The position numbers and the translations under genes are program-made. Below, one piece after another: positions 8,428 to 17,657 of a DNA stretch of 64,000 nt (its first letter is position 1; the number at the start of each line of letters is the position of its first letter). The DNA comes from Amarolinea aalborgensis (lineage in GTDB: Bacteria; Chloroflexota; Anaerolineae; SSC4; Amarolineaceae): assembly GCF_900491745.1 (NCBI RefSeq), contig NZ_UETR01000002.1, positions 310,001 to 374,000 on the forward strand, read 5' to 3'. The notes beneath the pieces were generated by a model that saw only the letters and a program-made list of their open reading frames with translations, ran no database searches and was not told the origin of the DNA.

Positions 8428-9147
8428 ATGCGTGTTGATGGTCGCGCTTACGATGCGCTGCGCCCGTTCAAGATTGAGTTGGGCTTCACGCGCTACGCCG
8501 AAGGCTCGGTGTTGGTCACGCAGGGCAACACGATGGTGCTCTGCAATGCCACCCTGGAAGAGGAGAAGCTGCCGGCCTGGCTGGAACAGGCCGCGACGCC
8601 GCGCGGCTGGGTGACGGCGGAGTATGCGATGCTGCCGCGCAGCACGCACACGCGCAATCCCCGTGAGACAACCCCGCGCGGCCGCACGCAGGAGATCAGC
8701 CGCTTGCTGGGCCGCAGTCTGCGCGCCGCCGTCAATCTGAGCCTGCTCGGCCGCCGCCAGATCATCGTGGACTGTGATGTGATTCAGGCCGACGGCGGTA
8801 CGCGCACGGCCGCCATCACGGGCGGTTACGTGGCCCTGGCTCTGGTTGTGCGCCAATTGATCGCGGCCGGCAAGGCGCCCGCGGCCGTGCTGCTGCCCGC
8901 GGTGGCCGCGGTGAGCGTCGGCGTGGTCAACGGCGAGGCTCTGCTTGATCTGTGTTACGACGAGGATGTCAAGGCCGAGGTGGATTTCAACCTGGTGCTC
9001 AATGGCCTGGGGCAGTTCATCGAAGTGCAGGGGACGGCCGAACGCCGCGCCTTCGACCGCGACGCGCTGGACCGCCTGCTTGACCTGGGCGCGGCCGGGA
9101 TCAGCCAACTGTTGGCCGCGCAGGCGGACGTGCTGCGAACCGGATGA
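8428..9147 (+). CDS. rph: Ribonuclease PH
   Basis: The 239-residue protein begins RVDGRAYDALRPFKIE and has the RNase PH hallmarks PRSTHTRNPRE and the phosphate-binding GRTQEISRLLGRSLRA, then DCDVIQADGGTRTAAITG. It trims tRNA 3' ends phosphorolytically. Its position 64 nt after the CCA-adding-type gene suggests a small tRNA 3'-processing operon. An AGCGAGG site precedes the ATG. Length is standard. Confidence 0.95.
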   Translation: MRVDGRAYDALRPFKIELGFTRYAEGSVLVTQGNTMVLCNATLEEEKLPAWLEQAATPRGWVTAEYAMLPRSTHTRNPRETTPRGRTQEISRLLGRSLRAAVNLSLLGRRQIIVDCDVIQADGGTRTAAITGGYVALALVVRQLIAAGKAPAAVLLPAVAAVSVGVVNGEALLDLCYDEDVKAEVDFNLVLNGLGQFIEVQGTAERRAFDRDALDRLLDLGAAGISQLLAAQADVLRTG

Positions 9148-9218
9148 GGGCCGGCGCCCGACAACGCCGCTGATATCGGACATGGCAGGTTCGTAAACGT
9201 TTAGAGACATGGAGAGGG

Positions 9219-9357
9219 CGCAGATGAACGCAGGCTGCGCACGCAGATTCCGCTGTGTTGTTGGATAACAGATGCGGCCCCGGCGACGTATATTGCCGCG
9301 GGCGCTGAGGTCCTATTTTGGTCTCATCTGCGTTGTTCTGCGTGCATCTGCGTCCTG
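9219..9357. repeat. Inverted intergenic repeat, family B (GCAGATGAACGCAG type)
   Basis: The left end has GCGCAGATGAACGCAGG and CACGCAGATTCC. The right end has the inverse pattern CATCTGCGTTGTTCTGCG and CATCTGCGTCC. The roughly 240-bp gap between rph and the convergent exonuclease gene holds only this element. It resembles the imperfect, AT-poor inverted repeats of family A but with a different sequence. Confidence 0.55.
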
Positions 9358-9386
9358 CTCATAGACCTCATGGCCGGCTGCGCAGG

Positions 9387-10706
9387 TTACGATCCTTGCA
9401 GCTTGCGCTCCAGCCGCTCACGCCGATGCTGCAAGGCGGCCAATGCTTCGCGCCGCGCCGACGTGCGCGGCCAGGCGGCCGCCTCATGCTCTGCCCAACG
9501 CGTCCACATCAGCGCGGCCGCGCAATCGCTGCCATGCCACTCATGGTACTTCGCCAGTTCCACAAACGGCTCCAGGTCTTTCGCGCTGGCGCCGCGTTTG
9601 ACATGCGTGATCCAATCCTGCCATGTTTCTGCAGCCTCTGGCAGGCGCTCCAAGCGTTTGAGCAGCTGGCCGAGCCGGCTGAAGGTTTGCAGCCGCACGT
9701 CGTCCGGCAGCGGGTGCGACAGCGCGTCGCGATACGCGCGCTCGGCCTCCGGCGCGCGACCGGCCTGGTCGTAGGTCCACCCCAGCGCCGCCATGTCCAG
9801 CGCGTGGATTGTCTCGCCGGCCCACGGATCGGCCAGCAGACGGGTCAGCGTGGAGGCCAGCGTGACCATGGAGAGGATGTCTTCCAGGTTGTGGTAGAAG
9901 ACGCCCACCAGGTCCTGTGCGTTGCCCGTTTGCAGGTACTGGAAGTAGAGCGACGGGATCAACCAGCCTGGCACGTCGGCCTGATCCCGGCGCAGGCCGA
10001 GCACCTGCGTCTCCAGGCTGCTCAGCGCGCACGACGGCAGGCGCTGGCGCCACACGCGGCGCGCCGGATGGAGCAGATCGAGGTGCGGCGCGGTCGTCAG
10101 CCGTGGGGTCTGGCGGTGCATGATGAAGCGATTGGTCAACAGCGGCAAATCGAAGGCGCGGCCGTTGAAAGAAACGAGGCTGGTGGCAGCATCGAGCACG
10201 TCGGCCAGCGCGTGCAGCACCGCCCGCTCCTCGCGCTCACTGCGCATGAAAAATTGGCGCACGATGAAGGATGGAGCCGCGGCGCTGACTCCCTCGCTGT
10301 GCGCGGCCGCGGCAGGCGATTCGAAGGCGCCGACGCCAATCATGAAGGCATACGCGCCGGCGCCGCCGCTAAGCCCGCTGGTTTCCGTGTCCAGGAACGC
10401 CGCGCGGGCGAAATCGAAGTCCTCCAGGTTTGCTTCGGGATAGAGAGCAGCCAGCGTCTCCACCGGTTGACCGAGGCAGGCGGCCAACGGATAGCGACTG
10501 CGCAGCGTTTCGCCGGGGTAGACCACCTCGCGCACAAAGCACGGCCCGTGCGGCGTTTCCACGACACGGCCTGGCACCAGGTTTTCCACGCCGTGATCGG
10601 ACGCGGCCGCACGCGGTTCGGCGCGCGGTGTGAGATGAGACACGCCGCGGCTGATGCCTAGTTTGTCGCTGATGCGATCCAACTGCGCCTGCAAGTCTGC
10701 GTTCAT
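9387..10706 (-). CDS. YprB-type RNase H-like exonuclease domain protein with TPR-like tail
   Basis: The 439-residue protein has a DnaQ/RNase H-like core: FLDTETSGL near residue 110, a middle SFNGRAFDLPLL, and HNLEDILSM near 297 holding a further acidic residue. This matches the YprB_RNaseH-like family of predicted 3'-5' exonucleases. The C-terminal ~130 residues are helical with TPR character. Cellular substrate is unknown. It lies directly downstream of the CPBP protease gene in the same direction, with a gap of only 6 nt, which suggests cotranscription. Confidence 0.82.
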   Translation of the reverse strand: MNADLQAQLDRISDKLGISRGVSHLTPRAEPRAAASDHGVENLVPGRVVETPHGPCFVREVVYPGETLRSRYPLAACLGQPVETLAALYPEANLEDFDFARAAFLDTETSGLSGGAGAYAFMIGVGAFESPAAAAHSEGVSAAAPSFIVRQFFMRSEREERAVLHALADVLDAATSLVSFNGRAFDLPLLTNRFIMHRQTPRLTTAPHLDLLHPARRVWRQRLPSCALSSLETQVLGLRRDQADVPGWLIPSLYFQYLQTGNAQDLVGVFYHNLEDILSMVTLASTLTRLLADPWAGETIHALDMAALGWTYDQAGRAPEAERAYRDALSHPLPDDVRLQTFSRLGQLLKRLERLPEAAETWQDWITHVKRGASAKDLEPFVELAKYHEWHGSDCAAALMWTRWAEHEAAAWPRTSARREALAALQHRRERLERKLQGS

Positions 10707-10712
10707 ATGACG

Positions 10713-11696
10713 TTAGCTGCCGGGGAAGATCAAGGTGAGCGCCACCAGGGATGCGTTGTAGAGCGTGTGCAGGGCAATCGCCATCGTCAGGTTGCCGCGC
10801 TGGCGGATGACGCCCAAGACGAGGCCGAGCAGGAAGACCTCGAAGACGGCCGGGCTGAGTCCATATTGGACATGGATGACGGCAAAGAGGAACGAGGTGA
10901 AGAGCAGCCCGAAGCGCGGCTGCAGCGCGCCGCGAAAGACCAGTTCTTCACCCAGGCCCGCCGATAACCCGATGGTGAGCGCACCCAAGGGGGAGATCAA
11001 GCCACCAAAGAGCGCGTTGGAGACCTTGCCGATGCGCTCGAAACTGACGGGGTCGAAGTTTGCCCAGGCCCAGGCGACGCCTTGATCGAGCAGGACGAAG
11101 ACGATGGTCAAGCCAATCACCAGGCCCCACTGCCGTCCGCTCGGCATGTGCAGTCCCAGGCGGTCTGTTACCTCGTCGGTGGAACGGCGTAGCCAGAGGC
11201 CGACGCCGAAAAGTCCCATGATGATGAAAGCCGCGCCCTGCTGCCACAGCTCTGACAGGCCTAACACGCTGCCCATGTTGGCGATTGAATCCAGATTGCC
11301 CCCCAGCATGGCTAATTGGATTGGCACAGAGCCGAGCAGGTAAACCGCAAACGCGAGCGCAGTCATGTGCACGGGGGAGGCGGGGTCAAGGGGCAGCAGC
11401 CGCGCCAGGCCGCGACGCACGGCCGGGATCAACGGGAGGAAGGCGACAACGCCGGTCGCCATCATCCATAGGCTCACCCCGGCCCAATCTGGTCGGAACG
11501 GCATTTGGTTGAGGGGATTGGTTGGCTGGGAAGCCAGCAAGGCCGGGATGATCAAGAAGAAGGCGCCCAAAAAGATCAAGGCCATGTTGAACAGCGTGAG
11601 CAGAATGGTTGTGACGACGCGCCAACTGCTGGCGCGCACCGCCAGGTTCGCGGCCAACAGGAGCACGATGAAAGGAACAAACTGTAGAAAAACCAT
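10713..11696 (-). CDS. CPBP family intramembrane glutamic endopeptidase
   Basis: The 327-residue polytopic membrane protein has about eight hydrophobic segments. It carries the CPBP/Abi signature: GEELVFRG near residue 255, FAVIHVQYG near 277, and LHTLYN near 311, giving the E-E, H and H/N catalytic set. Family members cleave membrane substrates or prenylated proteins; the substrate here is unknown. No strong ribosome site is visible upstream of the ATG at 11696. Confidence 0.88.
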   Translation of the reverse strand: MVFLQFVPFIVLLLAANLAVRASSWRVVTTILLTLFNMALIFLGAFFLIIPALLASQPTNPLNQMPFRPDWAGVSLWMMATGVVAFLPLIPAVRRGLARLLPLDPASPVHMTALAFAVYLLGSVPIQLAMLGGNLDSIANMGSVLGLSELWQQGAAFIIMGLFGVGLWLRRSTDEVTDRLGLHMPSGRQWGLVIGLTIVFVLLDQGVAWAWANFDPVSFERIGKVSNALFGGLISPLGALTIGLSAGLGEELVFRGALQPRFGLLFTSFLFAVIHVQYGLSPAVFEVFLLGLVLGVIRQRGNLTMAIALHTLYNASLVALTLIFPGS

Positions 11697-11732
11697 ACGA
11701 TGTCAGAACCCCCAGTTCTGGCGGAGATAGCT

Positions 11733-13247
11733 CTAGAGTTTCTCCAGCGCCCGCACCACGTTGCCTGGCAGGCGACCTTGTGTGACATAACGCAGAAAGG
11801 CCAACACACGGTGGCCGGCGACGCCGGCTGCGGCTGCGCGTCGCAGCGCGGTCTGCGTGATACGATAGCGGAAATCAGGCTGGCTGGCTTCCCACTGCGT
11901 GAAGCGCGCCACTCGAAAGCGATCGAACGCCGGCGCGCTATGCGGCACGGAGACGCTGAAATCGGCCTCCACGCGAATCGGCGCGGGCGGCGGCGGCGCC
12001 TGGGTCAGCGGTTGTTGGCGAATCCAGGCCGCGCCCTGGCTCGTGATGCGCAGGCTGTCGGCTGATTGGTGCGCGCCGCCGCGCGGGCCGATGTCCACGG
12101 CGCCGAGCCAGTGCAGCGGGCCGCCAACCAGGAAACGCAGCAGCGCGCCTTCGACGTCATTCCAATGATCGAATCCAAGCAGGTAGCCCGGCTCATCCAC
12201 GCGGCGGATGTACCAGGTGGTGTAGATGCCATCGCTGCGTTGAAAATCGGGGTCATGACGGTGTAGGGCAGCCGCCAAATCCTCGGCTCGATGCCATTCG
12301 CCAGGACGCACAGCAGCCAGATCAGCGAGCAGACGCCGCCGCGTGGCAACTGGATCGTTGCGCCAGCCGCTGCCCTCACAGCGCAGCTCAGGCACGCGGC
12401 GCAGGTCGTCCCATTCGGTAGATTGCAGCCACGCCTGCCAGAGGGCATGAGCCTGTTCGGGCGCAGGCAATTGCAGCCAACTGCGCACGGGGGCAGCCAG
12501 CAGGCGCAGGCGTCCGCCGGCCGCACGCCACCAGCCCAGCTCGCGTCCCAAGTCGAGCAGGAAGCTGAGCCGATCGCTGCCTGCCCCGATCTCCGCGCCT
12601 GCGAGTGCAGCCTCGTGCTCGGGCGCCAGCAACTGCTGGTTGACGGCCGCCAGTTCAGCGGCCTGCCAACGTCCGTCTGGAGATAGGATCACCTCGCTGT
12701 TTTGTACAAACGCCAGCAAGGTGCCAGCATCCAGCGCCAGCCGGTAGCTGCTGAGATGCACGATGCTTGGCGCGGGCGCCGCCGGCAGTTGAAGCTGCGC
12801 CGCAATCGCAGCGGGCGCCGCGGGCAGCCACGGCAGCACGTCGCTTGGCACGAAAATGAAGTCGCCGGTCTCGCCCTCCACCGTGGCAAAGGCGCGGCCA
12901 ATCAAGCCTCGATACCAAAGCACCTCGGCCGGATTGAGGGGCGCGGTCCACGGTTGTTCACGCGCCAGCCAGGATGGCCCACCCTGGCGCACATCGCCGG
13001 CCAGGCGCGCAAACGCGGGCGCAGTCATCGCGCCGCCCGCGGTCACAAGCGCAGACAGCATCGCGCGCGCAGCGTCTGGCAGCTGTTCCACGGCATCCAC
13101 GATTGAACCGGGATCAGCCAAGGCTGCGCTCAGCTCAACGGCCAGCGCAGATGGCGTCGTCGCCGACAGGTCCACCCCGCGCACGTTGGCAATTGCGCGC
13201 AGGAGCGGCGGCGGATAATCGGTGAAGGTTTGGGCCAGGGTTAGCAT
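11733..13247 (-). CDS. Helicase XPB/Ssl2 N-terminal-like domain protein without helicase core
   Basis: The 504-residue protein has no P-loop or DEAD-box motifs. Its C-terminal part (VEADFSVSVP, FRVARFTQWE, YRITQTALRRA, ILAFLRYVTQGRLPGNV) matches the XPB_N-like 'helicase-associated' domain that precedes XPB helicases in Actinobacteria and Chloroflexi. The N-terminal third is helical with a repeat-like start, LTDYPPPLLRAIA-type. It may work in DNA repair or transcription with a separate helicase, which is inference only. The gene is divergent from the DUF1232 gene. Confidence 0.6.
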   Translation of the reverse strand: MLTLAQTFTDYPPPLLRAIANVRGVDLSATTPSALAVELSAALADPGSIVDAVEQLPDAARAMLSALVTAGGAMTAPAFARLAGDVRQGGPSWLAREQPWTAPLNPAEVLWYRGLIGRAFATVEGETGDFIFVPSDVLPWLPAAPAAIAAQLQLPAAPAPSIVHLSSYRLALDAGTLLAFVQNSEVILSPDGRWQAAELAAVNQQLLAPEHEAALAGAEIGAGSDRLSFLLDLGRELGWWRAAGGRLRLLAAPVRSWLQLPAPEQAHALWQAWLQSTEWDDLRRVPELRCEGSGWRNDPVATRRRLLADLAAVRPGEWHRAEDLAAALHRHDPDFQRSDGIYTTWYIRRVDEPGYLLGFDHWNDVEGALLRFLVGGPLHWLGAVDIGPRGGAHQSADSLRITSQGAAWIRQQPLTQAPPPPAPIRVEADFSVSVPHSAPAFDRFRVARFTQWEASQPDFRYRITQTALRRAAAAGVAGHRVLAFLRYVTQGRLPGNVVRALEKL

Positions 13248-13338
13248 CTATCGGCTGTCATGCGTCCTTGTTGTCGCCACGCAGTCTTTGTGTTCTGTTC
13301 AATCGCCCGGCATCGGCCTATTTTGTATGCCAGGTTGC

Positions 13339-13367
13339 TTGGCAAATGCGGCCATTGGCATTACAAT
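13339..13367 (+). promoter_or_regulatory. Sigma70-type promoter upstream of the DUF1232 gene
   Basis: TTGGCA (13339-13344) and TACAAT (13362-13367) are separated by 17 bp. The spacing to the ATG at 13421 leaves a leader of about 47 nt with a GAGGAA ribosome site. Confidence 0.55.
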
Positions 13368-13420
13368 AGAACGAACCAGAGGGGTATTATAGCAGATCAA
13401 TGATGCCGTGAGGAATCAAC

Positions 13421-13801
13421 ATGAATCAGACCAACGATCGCGGCGGCCTGCTGGCCGAGCTGCTCAAGCAATTGAATCTTGTATGGAAACTACTCCTGGA
13501 TGCGCGCGTGCCGGCCTCCACGAAATTGCTCCTGCCTTTGATGGCTCTCGCCTATGTCATTTTTCCCATTGACCTGATACCCGATGTCCTGCCGGTCCTT
13601 GGGCAGTTGGATGATCTGGCCATTGTCCTGCTCGCGGTACGGTTGTTCGTCATGCTGGCGCCGCCGGACGTGGTCGCGTTCCACCGGGGCGAGACGCCCG
13701 CTGGCCGCGCAGCGCCGGGCGAATCTGCCAGTGCGCCAGGCAGCGGCGCCGGGGCCACGGGCCGTGTCGTGGATGGCACCTACCGCGTGGTGGACAAGTA
13801 G
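13421..13801 (+). CDS. DUF1232 (YkvA-like) small membrane-associated protein
   Basis: The 126-residue protein contains the DUF1232 core at about residues 33-80: KLLLPLMALAYVIFPIDLIPD then LGQLDDLAIVLLAV, two hydrophobic helices with an IDLIPD turn. The C-terminal 40 residues are low-complexity Ala/Gly-rich. Function of the family is unknown. GAGGAATCAAC precedes the ATG. The next gene starts one base after the stop, so the two are translationally linked. Confidence 0.85.
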   Translation: MNQTNDRGGLLAELLKQLNLVWKLLLDARVPASTKLLLPLMALAYVIFPIDLIPDVLPVLGQLDDLAIVLLAVRLFVMLAPPDVVAFHRGETPAGRAAPGESASAPGSGAGATGRVVDGTYRVVDK

Positions 13802-13802
13802 C

Positions 13803-14270
13803 ATGAGCGATCTGACTGCCGACGCCGGCCTGTCGACCGATCTGCCAGCAGCGCCCGCCACGGACGCTGAGGATATGAGCATTCTGGCCGCGGAGCCAGA
13901 AGCCGCGGTCATGGCTGTTGCGGCCAGTCTGCGCAGCCTGGCCGACGCGCAGCGCGCCATTTTGAACGGCCAGCAAGCCAACCGTGACCTGATCGGCGTG
14001 GTGGTTCAGGATAACTTCAACCTGAAGGCGGAAAACCAGCGCCTGCGCGACCGCATGTTGTCGCTGGAACGGGACTTGACAGAACTACGACGTCGTGACG
14101 AGGCGCGACGCGAAGGCGCTGAGGCGCGTCTGCAGGCGGCCGAGGCCGCGGTCAACACGCTGCTGGAGCAGGTGCAGCGTCTGCAGGCGCAGGTGCGCAC
14201 GTTGACCGCGGCGCGGGCGGCGCCGGTTGAACGATCAAAGGGATTATGGGCGAGGCTGCTGGGCGACTGA
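13803..14270 (+). CDS. Predicted coiled-coil protein
   Basis: The 155-residue protein has an acidic Ala-rich N-terminus. A long predicted coiled coil runs from about residue 45 to 140, with heptad-like stretches such as LKAENQRLRDRMLSLERDL and AEAAVNTLLEQVQRLQAQV. It ends in a basic tail, SKGLWARLLGD. No enzyme motif is seen. The ATG follows the DUF1232 stop with one base between, so the pair probably acts together, perhaps at the membrane. I do not recognise a named family. Confidence 0.7.
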   Translation: MSDLTADAGLSTDLPAAPATDAEDMSILAAEPEAAVMAVAASLRSLADAQRAILNGQQANRDLIGVVVQDNFNLKAENQRLRDRMLSLERDLTELRRRDEARREGAEARLQAAEAAVNTLLEQVQRLQAQVRTLTAARAAPVERSKGLWARLLGD

Positions 14271-14282
14271 GCGACTGCAGCC

Positions 14283-15662
14283 TTAACTGAGCGCCAGCTC
14301 GCTGACCGCCTCGCCGACCAGGTCGTACTCCAGTGCGCTGTTGATACGCACGGGCAGCATGGCGCCAACCCGGTGCGCGCCGGGCACGAGCGCCAGTCCA
14401 TCCACTTCGGGCGCGTCGCGGTAGCTGCGCCCCACGCTGTAGCCGTTGTCGAATCCTTCGATCAGCACGTCCAAGACACGCCCCACCTGCGCCTGGTTGC
14501 GCGCGAGAGAGATGGGCTGTTGGGCTTCCAGCAGGCGCTGTCGCCGCTCCTCTTTGACTTCCGCTGGCGCCTGGTTTGGCATGGCAAAGGCCGGCGTGCC
14601 TGGCTCCGCGCTAAAGGTGAAGGCGCCAAGCTTGTCGAACTGCACCTCACGCACAAAGTCCAGCAAACCCTGAAATTCGGCTTCAGTCTCGCCGGGAAAA
14701 CCGACGATGAAGGTGGACCGCAGGGCCAGATCGGGCAGGGCGCTGCGCAGCTTGCCCACCGTCTTCGTCACCCAGGCCGTGCTGCTGGGGCGGCGCATCC
14801 GGCTGAGGGTATCAGGATGGCCGTGCTGCAATGGCATGTCCAGGTAGGGCACAATCTGGCGTTGGCTGGCCATCACTTCGATCAGCTCATCGCTGACGTG
14901 TCCGGGGTAGGCGTACATCAAGCGCAGCCAACGCAGGCCTGGCGCGCGCTCGCAGATGGCGCTCATCAGCGCAGGCAGGCGATTGGGTTCGCCGCGGTCG
15001 CGGCCATAGTCAGTGGAATCCTGGGCAATGATGATCAATTCTTGGGCGCCGCTTGCCACCAGGGACTGCGCTTCGTTGACGATGCCTTCGAAGGGACGGC
15101 TGCGCAGCTTACCCTTGAAGGTGGGAATGGAGCAGAAGGCGCACGGGGCATTGCAGCCATCGGATATCTTGAGATAGGCGCTGCCGGCCACGACGCCGGG
15201 CCGCGGCGTCGCGTCGGGCTGCGGGATTTCAGGATCGCCGATTAACTCGTAGCGCCCCTGGCCGCGGCGCGCACGACCGCCGCGCAGCGTCTCCACCATC
15301 TGCACGATTTCCATCCAACGCCGCGTGCCGAGAAGTCCGTCCACGCGTGGCACTCGACGCACGATCTCCTCGCCGTTGCGCTGCGCCAGGCAGCCCGCCG
15401 CGATCAACACCTGGTCGTGACGCTTGTGCTTGCCCAGGTGGCGCAGGGTGGCGATAGATTCCTCTTTGGCTGCTTCGAGAAAGCCGCAGGTATTGACAAT
15501 CAACACATCGGCCTCCTCTGGCTCAGCCGTCGAGCCGAAGCCGCGCTGCAGCATCAACATCGCCATGCCTTCGCTGTCCACCTGGTTCTTGGGGCAGCCG
15601 AGCGTCAGCAAATAATAAGTCAGCCCGCGAGACGCGGGCTGCGGTCGGTGCGATCGAGACAA
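14283..15662 (-). CDS. rimO: Ribosomal protein S12 methylthiotransferase RimO
   Basis: A radical-SAM methylthiotransferase of 459 residues. The UPF0004 domain starts LTLGCPKNQVDSEGM with further Cys in VNTCGFL and AAGCLAQ. The 4Fe-4S radical-SAM motif is CNAPCAFC, followed by FKGKLRSRP. A C-terminal TRAM domain ends the protein. RimO adds a methylthio group to an Asp of ribosomal protein S12. The TTG at 15662 is chosen because GAGGG sits 8 nt upstream and the length then fits the family. An ATG at 15722 would overlap the previous gene and add 20 residues without homology. Confidence 0.9.
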   Translation of the reverse strand: MSRSHRPQPASRGLTYYLLTLGCPKNQVDSEGMAMLMLQRGFGSTAEPEEADVLIVNTCGFLEAAKEESIATLRHLGKHKRHDQVLIAAGCLAQRNGEEIVRRVPRVDGLLGTRRWMEIVQMVETLRGGRARRGQGRYELIGDPEIPQPDATPRPGVVAGSAYLKISDGCNAPCAFCSIPTFKGKLRSRPFEGIVNEAQSLVASGAQELIIIAQDSTDYGRDRGEPNRLPALMSAICERAPGLRWLRLMYAYPGHVSDELIEVMASQRQIVPYLDMPLQHGHPDTLSRMRRPSSTAWVTKTVGKLRSALPDLALRSTFIVGFPGETEAEFQGLLDFVREVQFDKLGAFTFSAEPGTPAFAMPNQAPAEVKEERRQRLLEAQQPISLARNQAQVGRVLDVLIEGFDNGYSVGRSYRDAPEVDGLALVPGAHRVGAMLPVRINSALEYDLVGEAVSELALS

Positions 15663-15684
15663 GGTTGTTGCCCTCAAATTTGTA

Positions 15685-16710
15685 TCAAAAATCACTGCCC
15701 GTGACGGTTGGGGTCGGGCCACGGCTTGGGGTGTTCGTGGGAGCGGGGGGCGTCGTGGTCAGCGAGGCTGCGGTTGGCGGGAGCACGGTGGGGGTTCCCG
15801 TCTTGTTCTTGTCGCTGCCGCACACCCGCGTCACCAGACCATTGGCCAAAGTCCAACTGCACTCTTCGATGACGCCGAGAGCGCCGAGCGTCCCCTGCGC
15901 TTCACCGTTGACGGTGACTTCAATCCCGCCCGCGTTGCCTGTGCGCAGAATCAGTGAGTTCAGCGCGGTCCAGCGCTCCTCGTTGCCGACTTCCAGCACT
16001 TTTTCCAGGACAACCTGCCCATCGCTGGTCACACGTATCCAGGCGCGCTGCACCGCACGCGCGACCACGGCCATTTCAGAGGCGACCGGCGTCGGCGTTG
16101 CGCTGGGCGCCTCCGTAGACGCCGGCAGCGGCGTGGGAGTAGGCGTCGGCAGCAGGAAAATGCTCTGCGTGGGCGTGGCCGTAATGCGAAAAATGCCGGT
16201 GGTGGGCGTAGCAGAAACCGTGTTCGCTGCGGCGGTGGCGGTGCTGGTTGGAGTTGCCGTGGCAGGTGGGGCAAAGAGGCCAGTGATCAGCTGCGGGTTG
16301 GCGCGCCATGCCCAGGCGCCCAGCGCCACCGCCACCAGCGCAATGCCGATGATCAGACCGATGCTCAGCCAGCGCACATTCAGCGGCGACTGGTTGTGCA
16401 GGTCGAACTCGATGGGGCGATAGTCCACCGCGCGCGGGCCCATTGTTTGTTCGGCGGCCTTGGCAATTTGGGCCGCCTGGCTTTGGGGTTGGCCGAGGCG
16501 CTGAATGGCGTCTTCGGCATTCAGCCCCAGGTAGACGGCATAGTTGCGGAGGAAGCCACGCGTGGGTACATCACCGGGCAGATCTTCCTGCGAGCCCGAT
16601 TCCAGGGCCGCGATGTATTTTTGCCGAATGCGTGTGGCCTCTTCGACTTGGGATAGACTTAATCCCTTGGCTTCGCGAGCTTCGCGGAGCCACTGGCCCA
16701 GTTCGATCAT
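15685..16710 (-). CDS. RodZ-like helix-turn-helix membrane protein (DUF4115)
   Basis: The 341-residue protein has an N-terminal Xre-type HTH at about 4-65 (LREAREAKGLSLSQVEEAT, KYIAALESG). One membrane helix lies near 114-136. A Thr/Pro-rich linker follows at about 145-215, then a C-terminal DUF4115 domain (AWIRVTSDGQVVLEKVLE). RodZ links the MreB cytoskeleton to the cell wall. Here the cytoplasmic HTH/transmembrane/outside order is kept. The TPT-rich linker is typical of Chloroflexi. rimO begins about 20 nt after its stop in the same direction. Confidence 0.85.
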   Translation of the reverse strand: MIELGQWLREAREAKGLSLSQVEEATRIRQKYIAALESGSQEDLPGDVPTRGFLRNYAVYLGLNAEDAIQRLGQPQSQAAQIAKAAEQTMGPRAVDYRPIEFDLHNQSPLNVRWLSIGLIIGIALVAVALGAWAWRANPQLITGLFAPPATATPTSTATAAANTVSATPTTGIFRITATPTQSIFLLPTPTPTPLPASTEAPSATPTPVASEMAVVARAVQRAWIRVTSDGQVVLEKVLEVGNEERWTALNSLILRTGNAGGIEVTVNGEAQGTLGALGVIEECSWTLANGLVTRVCGSDKNKTGTPTVLPPTAASLTTTPPAPTNTPSRGPTPTVTGSDF

Positions 16711-16970
16711 CCCAGTGTCTTCCTTCGTCCTTGTTCTTCTGCGCGCATAACCTCACATGTCCTCGCGTCTTGACGCAAAGTGCGACCGTACCGTGACTAT
16801 ACCCGGCCCCCATAGGTTTGTCAAATGCCCCGCGGCCCGGGTTTCCCCAGATAACCGCGCCAGGCCGTGATGACGCGCTTGCCGAAATGAGATCTTACCA
16901 TTAAGATAGTGTGCACTGCCGAGATAGGAATCCAGAGCCGTTTGTTTTCATTCTGGGCCGAGGTTGATCC
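16711..16970. other. Intergenic region between divergent rodZ-like and amidase genes
   Basis: This 260-bp gap holds the predicted amidase promoter at 16879-16907 and, on the other strand, the undefined leader of the RodZ-like gene. No gene or repeat was recognised in it. Confidence 0.5.
16879..16907 (+). promoter_or_regulatory. Sigma70-type promoter of the amidase gene
   Basis: TTGCCG (16879-16884) and TAAGAT (16902-16907) have a 17-bp spacer. A leader of about 57 nt would precede the GTG start at 16971. Confidence 0.5.
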
Positions 16971-17657
16971 GTGCGCCGATCTACTGTCAAGCGCCTTGAG
17001 CGCACCATGCTGCTCCTCATGTTCCTGGTGTTGGCGCTGTCCACCTGGCTTTCCTGGCACGGCAGCGCCGATGGGTTCGCATGGCCCTGGGACGACGCCG
17101 CGCGTGTCCCGCGCCAGCGCCCAGTGCGCGCGGTCAGCGGCAAGACGGTCGGCATCATCGCCGGCCACATGGGTTACGATTCTGGCGCCGTGTGCGAAGA
17201 CGGCTTGCAGGAAACCCAAATTACCCAGGCCGTGGCGCGTTTGCTGGCCGAACGGCTCACGCAAGCAGGCGCCACGGTGGAAGTGCTGGCGGAAAAAGAT
17301 GCGCGCCTGCACGGCTACCGGGCCGATGCCCTGATCTCACTTCATGCCGACTCCTGCATTGACGCCAGCGGCTACAAAGCGGCTCGCTCCGACCGCAGCA
17401 CCCAACCGCTGCTGGAAGATAAGTTCCTGCGCTGCCTTTATCGCGCGTACGGCGAAAAAAGCGGCCTGTCCCAGCACCTCAACTCCATCAGCCACGATAT
17501 GACGCAATACTACGCTTTCAACCAGATTGATCCCGCGACACCCGCGGTGATCCTGGAGCTTGGCTTCATCGGCGGCGACCGCCAGGTCCTGACCACGCGC
17601 CAGGATCGCCTGGCCTGGGGCGTCAGCGAAGGCATCCTCTGCTTTCTGGCAGATTAG
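16971..17657 (+). CDS. N-acetylmuramoyl-L-alanine amidase (Amidase_3 family)
   Basis: The 228-residue protein has an N-terminal membrane anchor or uncleaved signal at about 12-30. An Amidase_3 fold follows: IIAGHMGYDSGAVC supplies the first zinc His, GLQE the Glu, SLHADS the second His, and ILELGFIGGDR the late catalytic Glu. It should cut the MurNAc-L-Ala amide bond in peptidoglycan, outside the membrane. The start is a GTG with GAGG seven bases upstream. It lies divergent from the RodZ-like gene, which also fits an envelope role. Confidence 0.88.
   Translation: MRRSTVKRLERTMLLLMFLVLALSTWLSWHGSADGFAWPWDDAARVPRQRPVRAVSGKTVGIIAGHMGYDSGAVCEDGLQETQITQAVARLLAERLTQAGATVEVLAEKDARLHGYRADALISLHADSCIDASGYKAARSDRSTQPLLEDKFLRCLYRAYGEKSGLSQHLNSISHDMTQYYAFNQIDPATPAVILELGFIGGDRQVLTTRQDRLAWGVSEGILCFLAD

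Noticed and set aside
9318..10661. 447-residue plus-strand frame opposite the YprB-type gene
   Set aside because: It is a shadow of the minus-strand gene, with no domain and a low-complexity Arg/Gln-rich composition.
15622..15640. AGCCCGCG-AGA-CGCGGGCT hairpin as a terminator after the RodZ-like gene
   Set aside because: It has no T-run in the direction of transcription and lies within the first codons of rimO.
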